A DNA stretch of 64,000 nt from Lysobacteraceae bacterium (GTDB lineage Bacteria > Pseudomonadota > Gammaproteobacteria > Nevskiales > Nevskiaceae): NCBI GenBank assembly GCA_013823855.1, contig PNMW01000021.1, positions 62,001-126,000 of the forward strand. The letters run 5' to 3'. The notes under the pieces are model-generated. The model had not been told where the DNA came from. It did not search any database and was given only the letters and a program-made list of their open reading frames with translations. Position 1 is the first letter of the stretch, and each line of letters opens with the position of its first letter. Shown here in pieces: positions 57,157 to 64,000 of the stretch. Position numbers and translations under genes: made by a program.

Positions 57157-57920
57157 GGTGCAGGCGGGTTCTTCAGCAATTGCACAGCCTGGTCGGATTC
57201 GGGGAAATCCCGGACCAGGGTCTGTTCGTAACGGCGCGCCGCCGCCAGGTCGCCGAGCGTGCGCTGGGCCCGGGCGGCGATCAGCAGCAACTCCGGCGGC
57301 AGGCTGCCGAGCTTTTCGTAGCGCTTGATGAAGGCATCGGTGCGGGCCCAGTCGCCGGCCGCAGCGGTCAGCTGGGCGATCTGCGCCAGCGCGGCGCGGT
57401 ATTCCGGGTTGATCTTCAGCGCTTCGCGGAAGCTGTCCTCGGCACGCGGGTCCCGGGCCTGTCGCTGGCAGATGCCGGCATTGGTCCAGGCCGCTTCCGG
57501 CGTGGCGTAGTTGCGATCGGCCAGCGCGGTGCGGAACTCGTGGTCGGCTTCCTTGACCTTGCCCAGATCGCAGAGGAACACGCCGAAGTTGTTGTGGGTG
57601 GCGGCATCGTCCGGCGCCAGCGCCAGCGCCCGGCGGTACTCGCGCTCGGCCCCTTCGCGATCGCCGCGCTGGGTCAGCACGTAGGCCAGCACGCCACGGG
57701 CCGGCGCGTAGCGATCGTTCTGCTCGACCGCCTTGCGCAGCTTCTCCTCGGCAATGTCGAAACGGCCCTGGCGAGCGTAGTCGACGCCGAGCTGGGTATT
57801 GATCCGTGCGGCCTCCTCGAGGTCCGGCGGCGACTGCGGCCGCAGCTCGCCGGTGGTTTCGGTGACGCAGGCGGTCAGCGCGGCCAGCACGACGAACACG
57901 ATCGTGAAGCCACGGATCAC
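57153..57920 (-). CDS. pilF: Type IV pilus biogenesis lipoprotein PilF/PilW
   Basis: 255 residues with a GTG start (57920), which overlaps the rlmN stop (GTGA). Lipoprotein signal ending LTAC, followed by about six TPRs (ARGVLAYVLTQRGDREGAE; THNNFGVFLCDLGKVKEAD). PilF is the pilotin that brings PilQ secretin to the outer membrane. The rlmN-pilF-rodZ-hisS order is conserved in gammaproteobacteria and supports the call. ATG-free starts are typical of such overlaps. Confidence 0.94.
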   Translation of the reverse strand: MIRGFTIVFVVLAALTACVTETTGELRPQSPPDLEEAARINTQLGVDYARQGRFDIAEEKLRKAVEQNDRYAPARGVLAYVLTQRGDREGAEREYRRALALAPDDAATHNNFGVFLCDLGKVKEADHEFRTALADRNYATPEAAWTNAGICQRQARDPRAEDSFREALKINPEYRAALAQIAQLTAAAGDWARTDAFIKRYEKLGSLPPELLLIAARAQRTLGDLAAARRYEQTLVRDFPESDQAVQLLKNPPAP

Positions 57921-59113
57921 TGCACCCTCACAGGGATGTCTCCAAGGCGCTTTCTCTGCTTGCTCTGCACCTTCCCCACCAATTGTCCGCAGGCGGCGTC
58001 GATATCGTCGCCACGGGTGCGGCGGGTCATCGTCAGCAGGCCCTTGGCACGCAGGATCTCGGAGAAACGGCTGATCGCGTCCGGCTTCGAGCGCCTGTAG
58101 CGCGCGTTCGGAAACGGGTTGAACGGGATCAGGTTGACCTTGGCGGACTGGCCTCCGTGCGCGGCATTGAGCAGACGGGCGAGTTCGCGCGCGTGCTCCG
58201 GCTGGTCGTTGACGCCTTCGAGCATCACGTACTCGTAGACGATGTGCGCCTTGCGGTCCTTGCCGGCCAGATAGCGCCGGCAAGCGTCCATCAATTCGGC
58301 AATCGGGTACTTCTTGTTGATCGGCACCAGCTGGTCGCGAAGCTGATCGTTCGGCGCGTGCAGCGAGATCGCCAGTGCGGTGTCGACATCGCCGCCGAGG
58401 CGGTCGATGAACGGCACCAGGCCCGAGGTCGACACGGTGACCCGGCGCTTCGACAGGCCGAAGCCGAAGTCGTCGAGCAGGATGCGGATCGCCGGCAGCA
58501 CCGCGTTGTAGTTCGCCAGCGGCTCGCCCATGCCCATGAACACGACGTTGGAGATGACCTTCTCGTTCTGGAAGTCACCACCGAGCGCCTTCCCGGCGAA
58601 ATAGACCTGGGCGACGATCTCGGCCGTGGTCATGTTGCGCGAGAAGCCACCCTGCGCCGTCGAGCAGAACGAGCAGTCCATCGCGCAGCCGGCCTGCGAG
58701 GAAATGCACAAGGTGCCGCGGTTGGCTTCCGGGATGTAGACCGTCTCGATCATCGTCTCCGGACGGCCCTCGCGTTCCTCGAGCTTCAGCACCCACTTGC
58801 GGGTGCCATCGGTGGAGACCTGCTCGGTGACCAGTTCCGGCGGGCGGATCACGAAATGCCGTTCGAGCCGGGCACGCAGCGCCTTGCCGACATTGCTCAT
58901 TTCCGCGAAATCGACAACCCCGCGCCGGTAGATCCACAGCATGATCTGGTCGGCGCGGTAGCCGGATTCGCCCATCTTCTCGAACTCGGCGCGCAGGGCG
59001 GCACGGTCGAGTCCGAACAGGTTGACGCGCGCCGCCGGTGCAGCCGCTCCCGCATCAGGACGCGTTTCGGCGTCCTTCGGCGGGTCCATCGAGGCGGTCT
59101 GCTCAGCGCTCAC
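57917..59113 (-). CDS. rlmN: Dual-specificity 23S rRNA/tRNA adenine-2-methyltransferase
   Basis: 398 residues. Radical-SAM motif CAMDCSFC (C-x3-C-x2-C, about 143-150), RlmN-type blocks ISSQAGC, VVFMGMGEPLANY and VTVSTSGLVPFIDRL, and the C-terminal region with the methylated Cys near DIDAACGQL. It methylates C2 of A2503 in 23S rRNA and A37 in tRNAs. Start ATG 59113 or 59089. It lies 26 bases after ndk. Confidence 0.97.
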   Translation of the reverse strand: MSAEQTASMDPPKDAETRPDAGAAAPAARVNLFGLDRAALRAEFEKMGESGYRADQIMLWIYRRGVVDFAEMSNVGKALRARLERHFVIRPPELVTEQVSTDGTRKWVLKLEEREGRPETMIETVYIPEANRGTLCISSQAGCAMDCSFCSTAQGGFSRNMTTAEIVAQVYFAGKALGGDFQNEKVISNVVFMGMGEPLANYNAVLPAIRILLDDFGFGLSKRRVTVSTSGLVPFIDRLGGDVDTALAISLHAPNDQLRDQLVPINKKYPIAELMDACRRYLAGKDRKAHIVYEYVMLEGVNDQPEHARELARLLNAAHGGQSAKVNLIPFNPFPNARYRRSKPDAISRFSEILRAKGLLTMTRRTRGDDIDAACGQLVGKVQSKQRKRLGDIPVRVQ

Positions 59114-59139
59114 GCATCACCCTGGTTGCCGCAACCGGC

Positions 59140-59571
59140 TCAGCGCGTGCGCGGCGCGAGTTCGGTGGTGCGGAAGAAATAGCTGATCTCGCGGGCGGCA
59201 TTTTCCAGGCTGTCCGAACCGTGGACCGCGTTCTCGTCGATCGAGTCGGCGAAATCAGCACGGATCGTGCCCGGGGCGGCCTTCTTCGGATCGGTGGCGC
59301 CCATGATGTCGCGGTGCTTGGCAACGGCATCTTCGCCTTCCAGCACCTGGATGATGACCGGGCCGGAAATCATGAAGCTGACCAGATCCTTGAAGAATGG
59401 GCGGGCGCTGTGCACCGCATAGAAGCCTTCGGCCTCTTCACGCGACAGGTGCTGCATGCGGGCCGCGACAATGCGCAGGCCGGCTGCTTCGAAACGCGTG
59501 TAGATGCCACCGATGACGTTCTTGGCAACGGCGTCGGGCTTGATGATCGAAAGGGTGCGTTCAACCGCCAT
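59140..59571 (-). CDS. ndk: Nucleoside diphosphate kinase
   Basis: 143 residues beginning [15 protein letters not shown], with the active-site block NAVHGSDS; H117 is the phosphorylated histidine. It transfers phosphate between nucleoside di- and triphosphates. The ndk-rlmN-pilF order is conserved in gammaproteobacteria. It follows iscA on the same strand after 138 bases. Confidence 0.98.
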   Translation of the reverse strand: MAVERTLSIIKPDAVAKNVIGGIYTRFEAAGLRIVAARMQHLSREEAEGFYAVHSARPFFKDLVSFMISGPVIIQVLEGEDAVAKHRDIMGATDPKKAAPGTIRADFADSIDENAVHGSDSLENAAREISYFFRTTELAPRTR

Positions 59572-59709
59572 GATGATGTTCCGTGTGTGGGTGTAGACGA
59601 CGCCCGCGGAGCATCCGGGGGCGGAAAAACACGGAATGTTAACGGGTTGCGCGCAGGCCCGGCAATCTGCGGCGGTGCAGCAAGTCAGCCCGGCGGCTTC
59701 GCGACCGGC

Positions 59710-60036
59710 TCAGCCGACGGCAAAGCTCTCGCCGCAACCGCATTCGCCGGTGACGTTCGGATTGCGGAACTTGAAGGCTTCGTTGAGCCCTTCGCGCTGG
59801 AAATCGAGGGTCAGGCCGTTCAGGAACGACAGGTGCTCCTTGGCCACCACGACCTTGGCGCCGTGTGCATCGAACACTTCGTCGTCGGCACCCGGCGCGT
59901 CGGCGTAGTCGAGCACGTAGGCGTACCCGGAGCAGCCGGATTTCTTCACGCCGATGCGCAGGCCATAGCCCTTGCCGCGCTTGGCGATCTGCGCCTGGAT
60001 ACGGTTGGCCGCGCTTGCCGTCAGTTCGATGCTCAT
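59710..60036 (-). CDS. iscA: Iron-sulfur cluster assembly protein IscA
   Basis: 108 residues with the A-type carrier cysteines C35 (SGCSGY), C99 and C101 (ECGCGES). IscA carries iron or [4Fe-4S] clusters to target proteins. Its ATG overlaps the stop of the desulfurase-scaffold fusion gene by four bases, so the proteins are made together. HscB, HscA and IscR are not in the window. Confidence 0.96.
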   Translation of the reverse strand: MSIELTASAANRIQAQIAKRGKGYGLRIGVKKSGCSGYAYVLDYADAPGADDEVFDAHGAKVVVAKEHLSFLNGLTLDFQREGLNEAFKFRNPNVTGECGCGESFAVG

Positions 60037-61613
60037 GCTCGTTGCTCCTGGTATCGGGTCAGCACCGCGCGCAGCGCGTCTTCCCCGAGCAGAGCACAGT
60101 GTGCACGATCCTCCGGGATTTCAAGCGCTTCGCGCAGCTCGGCGGCATTCAGCCGCGCCAGTTCGGCCGATGACCGTCCTTTCGCCCAGCCGGCGAGACG
60201 GGCGCCGACCGCGATTGTCGTCGGGCAGCCATAGGCCTGAAAACGGGCATCGGCGATCCGATCGCCGTTGAATTTCAAGGCCAGCCTCAGCACCGAACGT
60301 GCCGCCGGCGTGCCGGCTTCGGCGCTGACCACGCCATCGGTTCCGTCCGGGAAAGCGCCGGCGTTCGGCGTCTGCCGGAACAGCCGCCAGATTTCCGGGG
60401 CGTAGCCGAAAGGGTTGCTGTCGTCGATCTCGGTCATCACAGGCTCCGGGGCAACGGCGACAGCGCGCAGACGCGCGACCTGGGCGATCACCGTGTCGGC
60501 CACCTGCTCGATGTCGGCCCGCGTGGTCCCGCGCCCGAACGAGAAACGCAAGGACGCATTGGCGGTTTCATCGTCACGGCCGAGCGCGCGCAGCACGTAC
60601 GAGGGCTCGGCCGTGGCGGACGAGCAGGCCGAACCGCTGGACACCGCGATGCCGCCCAGCGCGGCCCGCAGCGACTCGCCTTCAACACCCGGGAAGCTCA
60701 GGTTGAGCAGATGCGGCGCGGCGCGCTCGCCTTCCGCCGGTCCGTTGCGCAGCACGCCGGGGATCGTCCGCAGCCGCGACCACAAGGTGTCGCGCAGGCT
60801 GCTCCAGTGCGCGACGTCGGCTGCGAATCGTTCCGATGCGAGCGCGCAGGCCGCGCCCATGCCGACCACCTGATGGGTTGCCAGGGTCCCGGAGCGCATG
60901 CCCTGCTCGTGTCCGCCGCCGTGCATCTGGGGGCTGAGCCGCGCCCGTGGCTTGCGGCGCACGAACAGCGCGCCGACGCCTTTCGGGCCGTACAGCTTGT
61001 GTGCCGACAGGCTGAGCAGATCGACCGGCACCGCCTTGACGTCGATCGCCAGCTTGCCGGCCGCCTGTGCCGCGTCGACATGCAGCATCACCCCGCGCTC
61101 GCGCAGCCGCAGCGCCAGCTGCTCGATGTCGTTGACCGTGCCGATCTCGTTGTTGACCCACATCAGCGACACCAGCACGGTGTCCGGGGTGAGCGCCGCC
61201 AGCACCGCGTCCGGCGTCACCCGGCCCTGCCCGTCGGGTTTCAGATAGCTGACCCGCGCGCCCAGCGTTTCCAGATGGCGGCAGGTATCGAGCACGCACT
61301 TGTGCTCGGTCTTCGAGGTGACGATGTGCGCTGGCTTGCCGTTCTTCGGGAAACCGCGGAACTCCAGCGCGCCCTTGATCGCCAGGTTGTTCGATTCGGT
61401 CGCGCCCGAAGTCCAGATGATCTCGCCGGCTTCCGCCCCGATCAGCCCGGCGACCTGCTGACGCGCCGCGTCGACCGCCGCCCGCGCCTTGAAGCCGGGG
61501 CCGTGGGTCGAGGCCGGATTGCCGTGCAGGCCGTCGGGCTTCAGGTACGGCAGCATCGCCTCGAACACCGTTTCGTCGATCGGCGCGGTCGCCGCGTAGT
61601 CGAGGTAGATCAT
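60033..61613 (-). CDS. Fused cysteine desulfurase (IscS) and IscU-like scaffold
   Basis: 526 residues in one open frame. Residues 1 to about 388 are a group I/II cysteine desulfurase with the PLP lysine in [10 protein letters not shown] (K206) and nucleophile C330 in [10 protein letters not shown]. Residues about 393-526 are IscU/NifU-like: [10 protein letters not shown] (C463) and [11 protein letters not shown] (C506). The first of the three IscU cysteines is missing, as the loop there reads [10 protein letters not shown]. An internal ATG (60437) lies at the join, but no stop separates the parts. The pair would release sulfur from cysteine and hold it for cluster building. The ATG overlaps the preceding desulfurase stop, and the stop overlaps iscA. 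Confidence 0.9.
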   Translation of the reverse strand: MIYLDYAATAPIDETVFEAMLPYLKPDGLHGNPASTHGPGFKARAAVDAARQQVAGLIGAEAGEIIWTSGATESNNLAIKGALEFRGFPKNGKPAHIVTSKTEHKCVLDTCRHLETLGARVSYLKPDGQGRVTPDAVLAALTPDTVLVSLMWVNNEIGTVNDIEQLALRLRERGVMLHVDAAQAAGKLAIDVKAVPVDLLSLSAHKLYGPKGVGALFVRRKPRARLSPQMHGGGHEQGMRSGTLATHQVVGMGAACALASERFAADVAHWSSLRDTLWSRLRTIPGVLRNGPAEGERAAPHLLNLSFPGVEGESLRAALGGIAVSSGSACSSATAEPSYVLRALGRDDETANASLRFSFGRGTTRADIEQVADTVIAQVARLRAVAVAPEPVMTEIDDSNPFGYAPEIWRLFRQTPNAGAFPDGTDGVVSAEAGTPAARSVLRLALKFNGDRIADARFQAYGCPTTIAVGARLAGWAKGRSSAELARLNAAELREALEIPEDRAHCALLGEDALRAVLTRYQEQRA

Positions 61614-62743
61614 GCCGCCACCGCCTGCGCGCGCAGCTCGGCGAGCACGGCGAGGAAACGGTCGATCTCGGCTTCGGTGGTCGCGACACCGAGGCTGACG
61701 CGGATCGCCGAGAACGCGGTGTCGCGCGCCCAGCCCATGCCGATCAGCACATGGCTCGGCTCGCCGGTGCCGGACGCGCAGGCCGAGCCGCTCGATACGG
61801 CGATGCCTTTCCGGTCCAGCGCCATCAGCAGCGCCTCGCCTTCCCAGCCGGCCACGCCGCACTGCACGGTATTGGCCAGCCGCGGGCTGCCATCGCCGAA
61901 GATGGTGATGCCGGGCAGCGCGCGCAGGCCGGCTTCGAGCCGCGCCTTCAACTCGGTCCAGCGGGCGATGCGTTGTCCGACTTCCGCTGCAGCCCATTCG
62001 CAGGCAGCGCCGAAGCCGACGATCGCCGCCAGGTTTTCGGTGCCGCCGCGCAAGCCGCGCTCCTGGCCGCCGCCGTGCAGCTGGGTCAGCAGCTCGACAT
62101 GGGATTTCACGATCAGCGCGCCGACCCCTTTCGGCCCGTACAGCTTGTGCGCCGACAGGCACATCAGATCGGCGCCGGTGTCGGCGAACGAGAACGCCCG
62201 CTTGCCGCCGGCCTGCACCGCATCGACATGGAACAGGCCGCCGGCGTCGTGGACCATCCGCGCGGCGCGCGCGCAGTCCTGGATCACGCCGGTTTCGTTG
62301 TTGGCCAGCATCAGTGCCGCGATCCGGACCGGGCCGCGCGCGAGCTGCGCCGCGAACGCCGGCCAGTCGACGATGCCGGCGCGGTCGATCGCGATGGTTT
62401 CGACCTGCCAGCCATGCGGCCGCAGTGATTCGGCGGCTTCGAGGATCGCCGGGTGTTCGGTTGCCCCGTACAGGACGCGGCTCGGCGCGCGGCCTTCCGT
62501 CAGGCCTTTCAGCGCCAGGTTGTTGGATTCCGTGGCGCCGCTGGTGAAGGTCACTTCCGAGGCTTCGGCGCCGACCAGCGCGGCCACCTGCACGCGGGCC
62601 GCCTCGATCGCATCGCGCGCCGCACGTCCGTAGCGGTGCACGCTGGAGGCATTGCCATACGGCCCGGACAGGTACGGCAGCATCGCTTCCAGCACCCTCG
62701 GGTCGAGCGGCGTGGTGGCGTTGTGATCGAGATAGATCGGCAT
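61610..62743 (-). CDS. Cysteine desulfurase (NifS/IscS family), second copy
   Basis: 377 residues. PLP lysine K200 in [10 protein letters not shown], nucleophile C322 in VSSGSACASG, and the conserved LDHNATTPLD start and [14 protein letters not shown]. It is clearly a second desulfurase paralogue beside the fusion protein, with four-base overlap between the genes (ATGA), so both are made from one message. It may prefer other acceptors or form a heteromeric unit with the fusion. ATG 62743 is the family start. Confidence 0.95.
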   Translation of the reverse strand: MPIYLDHNATTPLDPRVLEAMLPYLSGPYGNASSVHRYGRAARDAIEAARVQVAALVGAEASEVTFTSGATESNNLALKGLTEGRAPSRVLYGATEHPAILEAAESLRPHGWQVETIAIDRAGIVDWPAFAAQLARGPVRIAALMLANNETGVIQDCARAARMVHDAGGLFHVDAVQAGGKRAFSFADTGADLMCLSAHKLYGPKGVGALIVKSHVELLTQLHGGGQERGLRGGTENLAAIVGFGAACEWAAAEVGQRIARWTELKARLEAGLRALPGITIFGDGSPRLANTVQCGVAGWEGEALLMALDRKGIAVSSGSACASGTGEPSHVLIGMGWARDTAFSAIRVSLGVATTEAEIDRFLAVLAELRAQAVAA

Positions 62744-62759
62744 CGGCGAAGTTTACCGC

Positions 62760-63698
62760 TCAGCCCAGCTTGATCTCCCGCAGCCGCTCCCAGAGATAGT
62801 CGTTCGCGGTGATCGGCGTGGCGTAGCGCTTCGGATTGTCCGGCGTGATGCAGGACGGCAGCACGTCGATCAGGACGTCCGGATTCAGGTGCAGGAAGTA
62901 CGGCACCGAGTAGCGCGCGCGACGCGCGGCATCGCCTCGCGGATTGACCACCCGGTGGGTCGTCGACGGGTACACGTGGTTGGTCAGCCTTTGCAGCATG
63001 TCGCCGATGTTGACGACGATGCTGTCGCCTTCGGTGATGATCGGCAGCCATTCGCCGCGCCGGCTCAGCACTTCCAGCCCGCCTTCGCTGGCGCCGACCA
63101 GCAGGGTGATCAGGTTGATGTCTTCGTGGGCGCCGGCGCGGACATTGGCGATGTCGGCCGAGGTGATCGGCGGATAGTGGATCGCCCGCAGGATCGAGTT
63201 GCCGTGGTCGATCTTGTCGTCGAACCAGCCTTCGGGCAGGCCGAGGTTCAGCGCCAGCGCCGCCAGCACCTGCCGACCCAGTTCACCGAGCGCCGTGTAC
63301 AGCGCATAGCCCTTGGCCCGGAAATCGGGCACTTCGGCCGGCCACAGGTTCGGCGCCATGATCGCCGCGTACTTCGAATCGCGCGGAGTCTCGCGGCCGA
63401 TGTGCCAGAACTCCTTCAGGTCCGGCAGCGTCGCGCCCTTGGCGGTCTCGACCTTGAACGGCGTCAGCCCGCGCGTGCCGCCGGGGCCGGCGGCGTAGCG
63501 GCGCTTGATGTCTTCCGGCAGCGCGAAGAACTGCCGGAACACCGCATAGGCCTCGTCGATCAGGACCTGCGGAATGCCGTGATGACTCACGCCGCAGAAG
63601 CCGTATTCGCGATACGCCGCGCCAAGCTCGGCGACGAAGGCGGCGCGATCGTGCTGCCAGCGCCGGAAGTCGAGCGTCGGAATGCCGCCGCTGCTCAC
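62760..63698 (-). CDS. 2OG-Fe(II) oxygenase, isopenicillin-N-synthase-like
   Basis: 312 residues of the IPNS-like dioxygenase family. Iron ligands H191 and D193 (AHEDINLIT) and H248 (STTHRVV), with R262/S264 (RYSVPYF) for 2-oxoglutarate. N-terminal DIOX_N part includes GFCGVSHHGIP. Members act on small molecules, and the substrate is not predictable here. It sits between trmJ and the iron-sulfur genes on the same strand, 16 bases before the desulfurase start. Confidence 0.93.
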   Translation of the reverse strand: MSSGGIPTLDFRRWQHDRAAFVAELGAAYREYGFCGVSHHGIPQVLIDEAYAVFRQFFALPEDIKRRYAAGPGGTRGLTPFKVETAKGATLPDLKEFWHIGRETPRDSKYAAIMAPNLWPAEVPDFRAKGYALYTALGELGRQVLAALALNLGLPEGWFDDKIDHGNSILRAIHYPPITSADIANVRAGAHEDINLITLLVGASEGGLEVLSRRGEWLPIITEGDSIVVNIGDMLQRLTNHVYPSTTHRVVNPRGDAARRARYSVPYFLHLNPDVLIDVLPSCITPDNPKRYATPITANDYLWERLREIKLG

Positions 63699-63700
63699 GG

Positions 63701-64000
63701 TTACTGCTCGACAGCCTCGGGCGGACGGTACTTCGGCTCCTGCGGCAGATGCGGGAAGCGCTTGTTGGTGGGCTTCAGGCCCAGCGCTTCCTCGATCGAG
63801 GTGAGGATGCCGCGCACGATGTTGAACTCGTGGCTGTCGGGCGCGGCGCGGCCGAACATCCGGCGCATCCGCCGCATGATGTAGCGCGGTGCTTCCGGGT
63901 CGATGAAGCTGGTGGAAATCAGCACCTTCTCCAGATGGTTGTACAGATGCTCCATCTGGCCCTGCGGCACCGCATGGTGCTCGGGCATCTCGGGAATCTT
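63701..64000 (-). CDS. trmJ: tRNA (cytidine/uridine-2'-O)-methyltransferase TrmJ, C-terminal part
   Basis: The frame is open to the right edge; about 100 residues are visible. The end of the protein matches the TrmJ C-terminal helical domain: MEHLYNHLEKVLIST, then PRYIMRRMRRMFGRA and EFNIVRGILTSIEEAL. TrmJ methylates ribose 32 of tRNAs. The trmJ-isc neighbourhood is well known in gammaproteobacteria. The SPOUT catalytic domain lies outside the window. Confidence 0.85.
   Translation of the reverse strand, partial: KIPEMPEHHAVPQGQMEHLYNHLEKVLISTSFIDPEAPRYIMRRMRRMFGRAAPDSHEFNIVRGILTSIEEALGLKPTNKRFPHLPQEPKYRPPEAVEQ

Noticed and set aside
60033..60437. A separate iscU gene starting at the internal ATG 60437
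   Set aside because: There is no stop codon between the desulfurase part and this ATG, so ribosomes from upstream must read through; internal initiation could add a short product but not replace the fusion.

Overview
The window is about 64 kb of GC-rich, densely packed chromosome, most likely from a gammaproteobacterium. The evidence is rlmJ, a DUF1820 protein, the rlmN-pilF-rodZ-hisS-yfgM-bamB-der order, long fused purL, trmJ and an LdtD/YcbB transpeptidase. A CYP153-type alkane/fatty-acid hydroxylase, acyl-CoA enzymes and several esterases suggest a lipid- or hydrocarbon-using heterotroph; placement near Nevskiales/Solimonadaceae is my inference. I saw no tRNA, rRNA, CRISPR array, integrase or intact insertion sequence.

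1-12 kb: the end of a LuxR-type regulator; a CYP153 P450 and its 2Fe-2S ferredoxin with an intrinsic terminator between them; a SET-domain protein behind a short leader ORF; an HSL-type esterase; an NmrA-like protein divergent from an AraC regulator; a PhaC-like hydrolase; a translationally coupled L,D-transpeptidase / M15-type pair; a periplasmic cupin; and an enoyl-CoA hydratase.

12-19 kb: two secreted plus-strand proteins, a very modular esterase (Calx-beta domains, five related repeats, alpha/beta hydrolase) and a PL7 alginate-lyase lipoprotein. A membrane protein follows, then a low-GC insert carrying a ClpP-fold SDH-type serine protease and ending at a strong bidirectional terminator.

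19-32 kb: a minus-strand run thiC - JetD/TOPRIM-like protein - DUF1820 - metallo-hydrolase - purL, headed by a clear TPP riboswitch. Divergent from it is a secreted phytase-like propeller protein with a glycerophosphodiesterase domain whose halves appear in swapped order. A glycine-zipper lipoprotein, a Nudix hydrolase and rlmJ follow.

32-48 kb: accessory genes. The main one is a three-gene operon: a winged-helix/Ser-Thr kinase/TPR membrane receptor, an unknown 164-residue protein and a tyrosinase, with base composition falling sharply where the TPR part begins. Then come a DoxX-like protein, an ATP-grasp/DinB/membrane-protein operon, a YHS protein (sharing a conserved upstream element with the DoxX-like gene), a D-aminoacylase-like amidohydrolase with its TetR regulator, a GGDEF-EAL protein with a degenerate GGDEF, and a pair of cupin-like/HEAT-repeat proteins.

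48-64 kb: a GIN-domain protein, an acyl-CoA dehydrogenase, an MFS transporter and REP-like palindromes, then a long minus-strand housekeeping run: trmJ (partial) - 2OG-Fe(II) oxygenase - NifS-like desulfurase - a fused IscS-IscU-like protein - iscA - ndk - rlmN - pilF - rodZ - hisS - yfgM - bamB - der. Many neighbours in this run overlap by 4 bases. The desulfurase-scaffold fusion lacks the first IscU cysteine. The fusion, the kinase/tyrosinase operon and the permuted phytase-GDPD protein are the most unusual items here.
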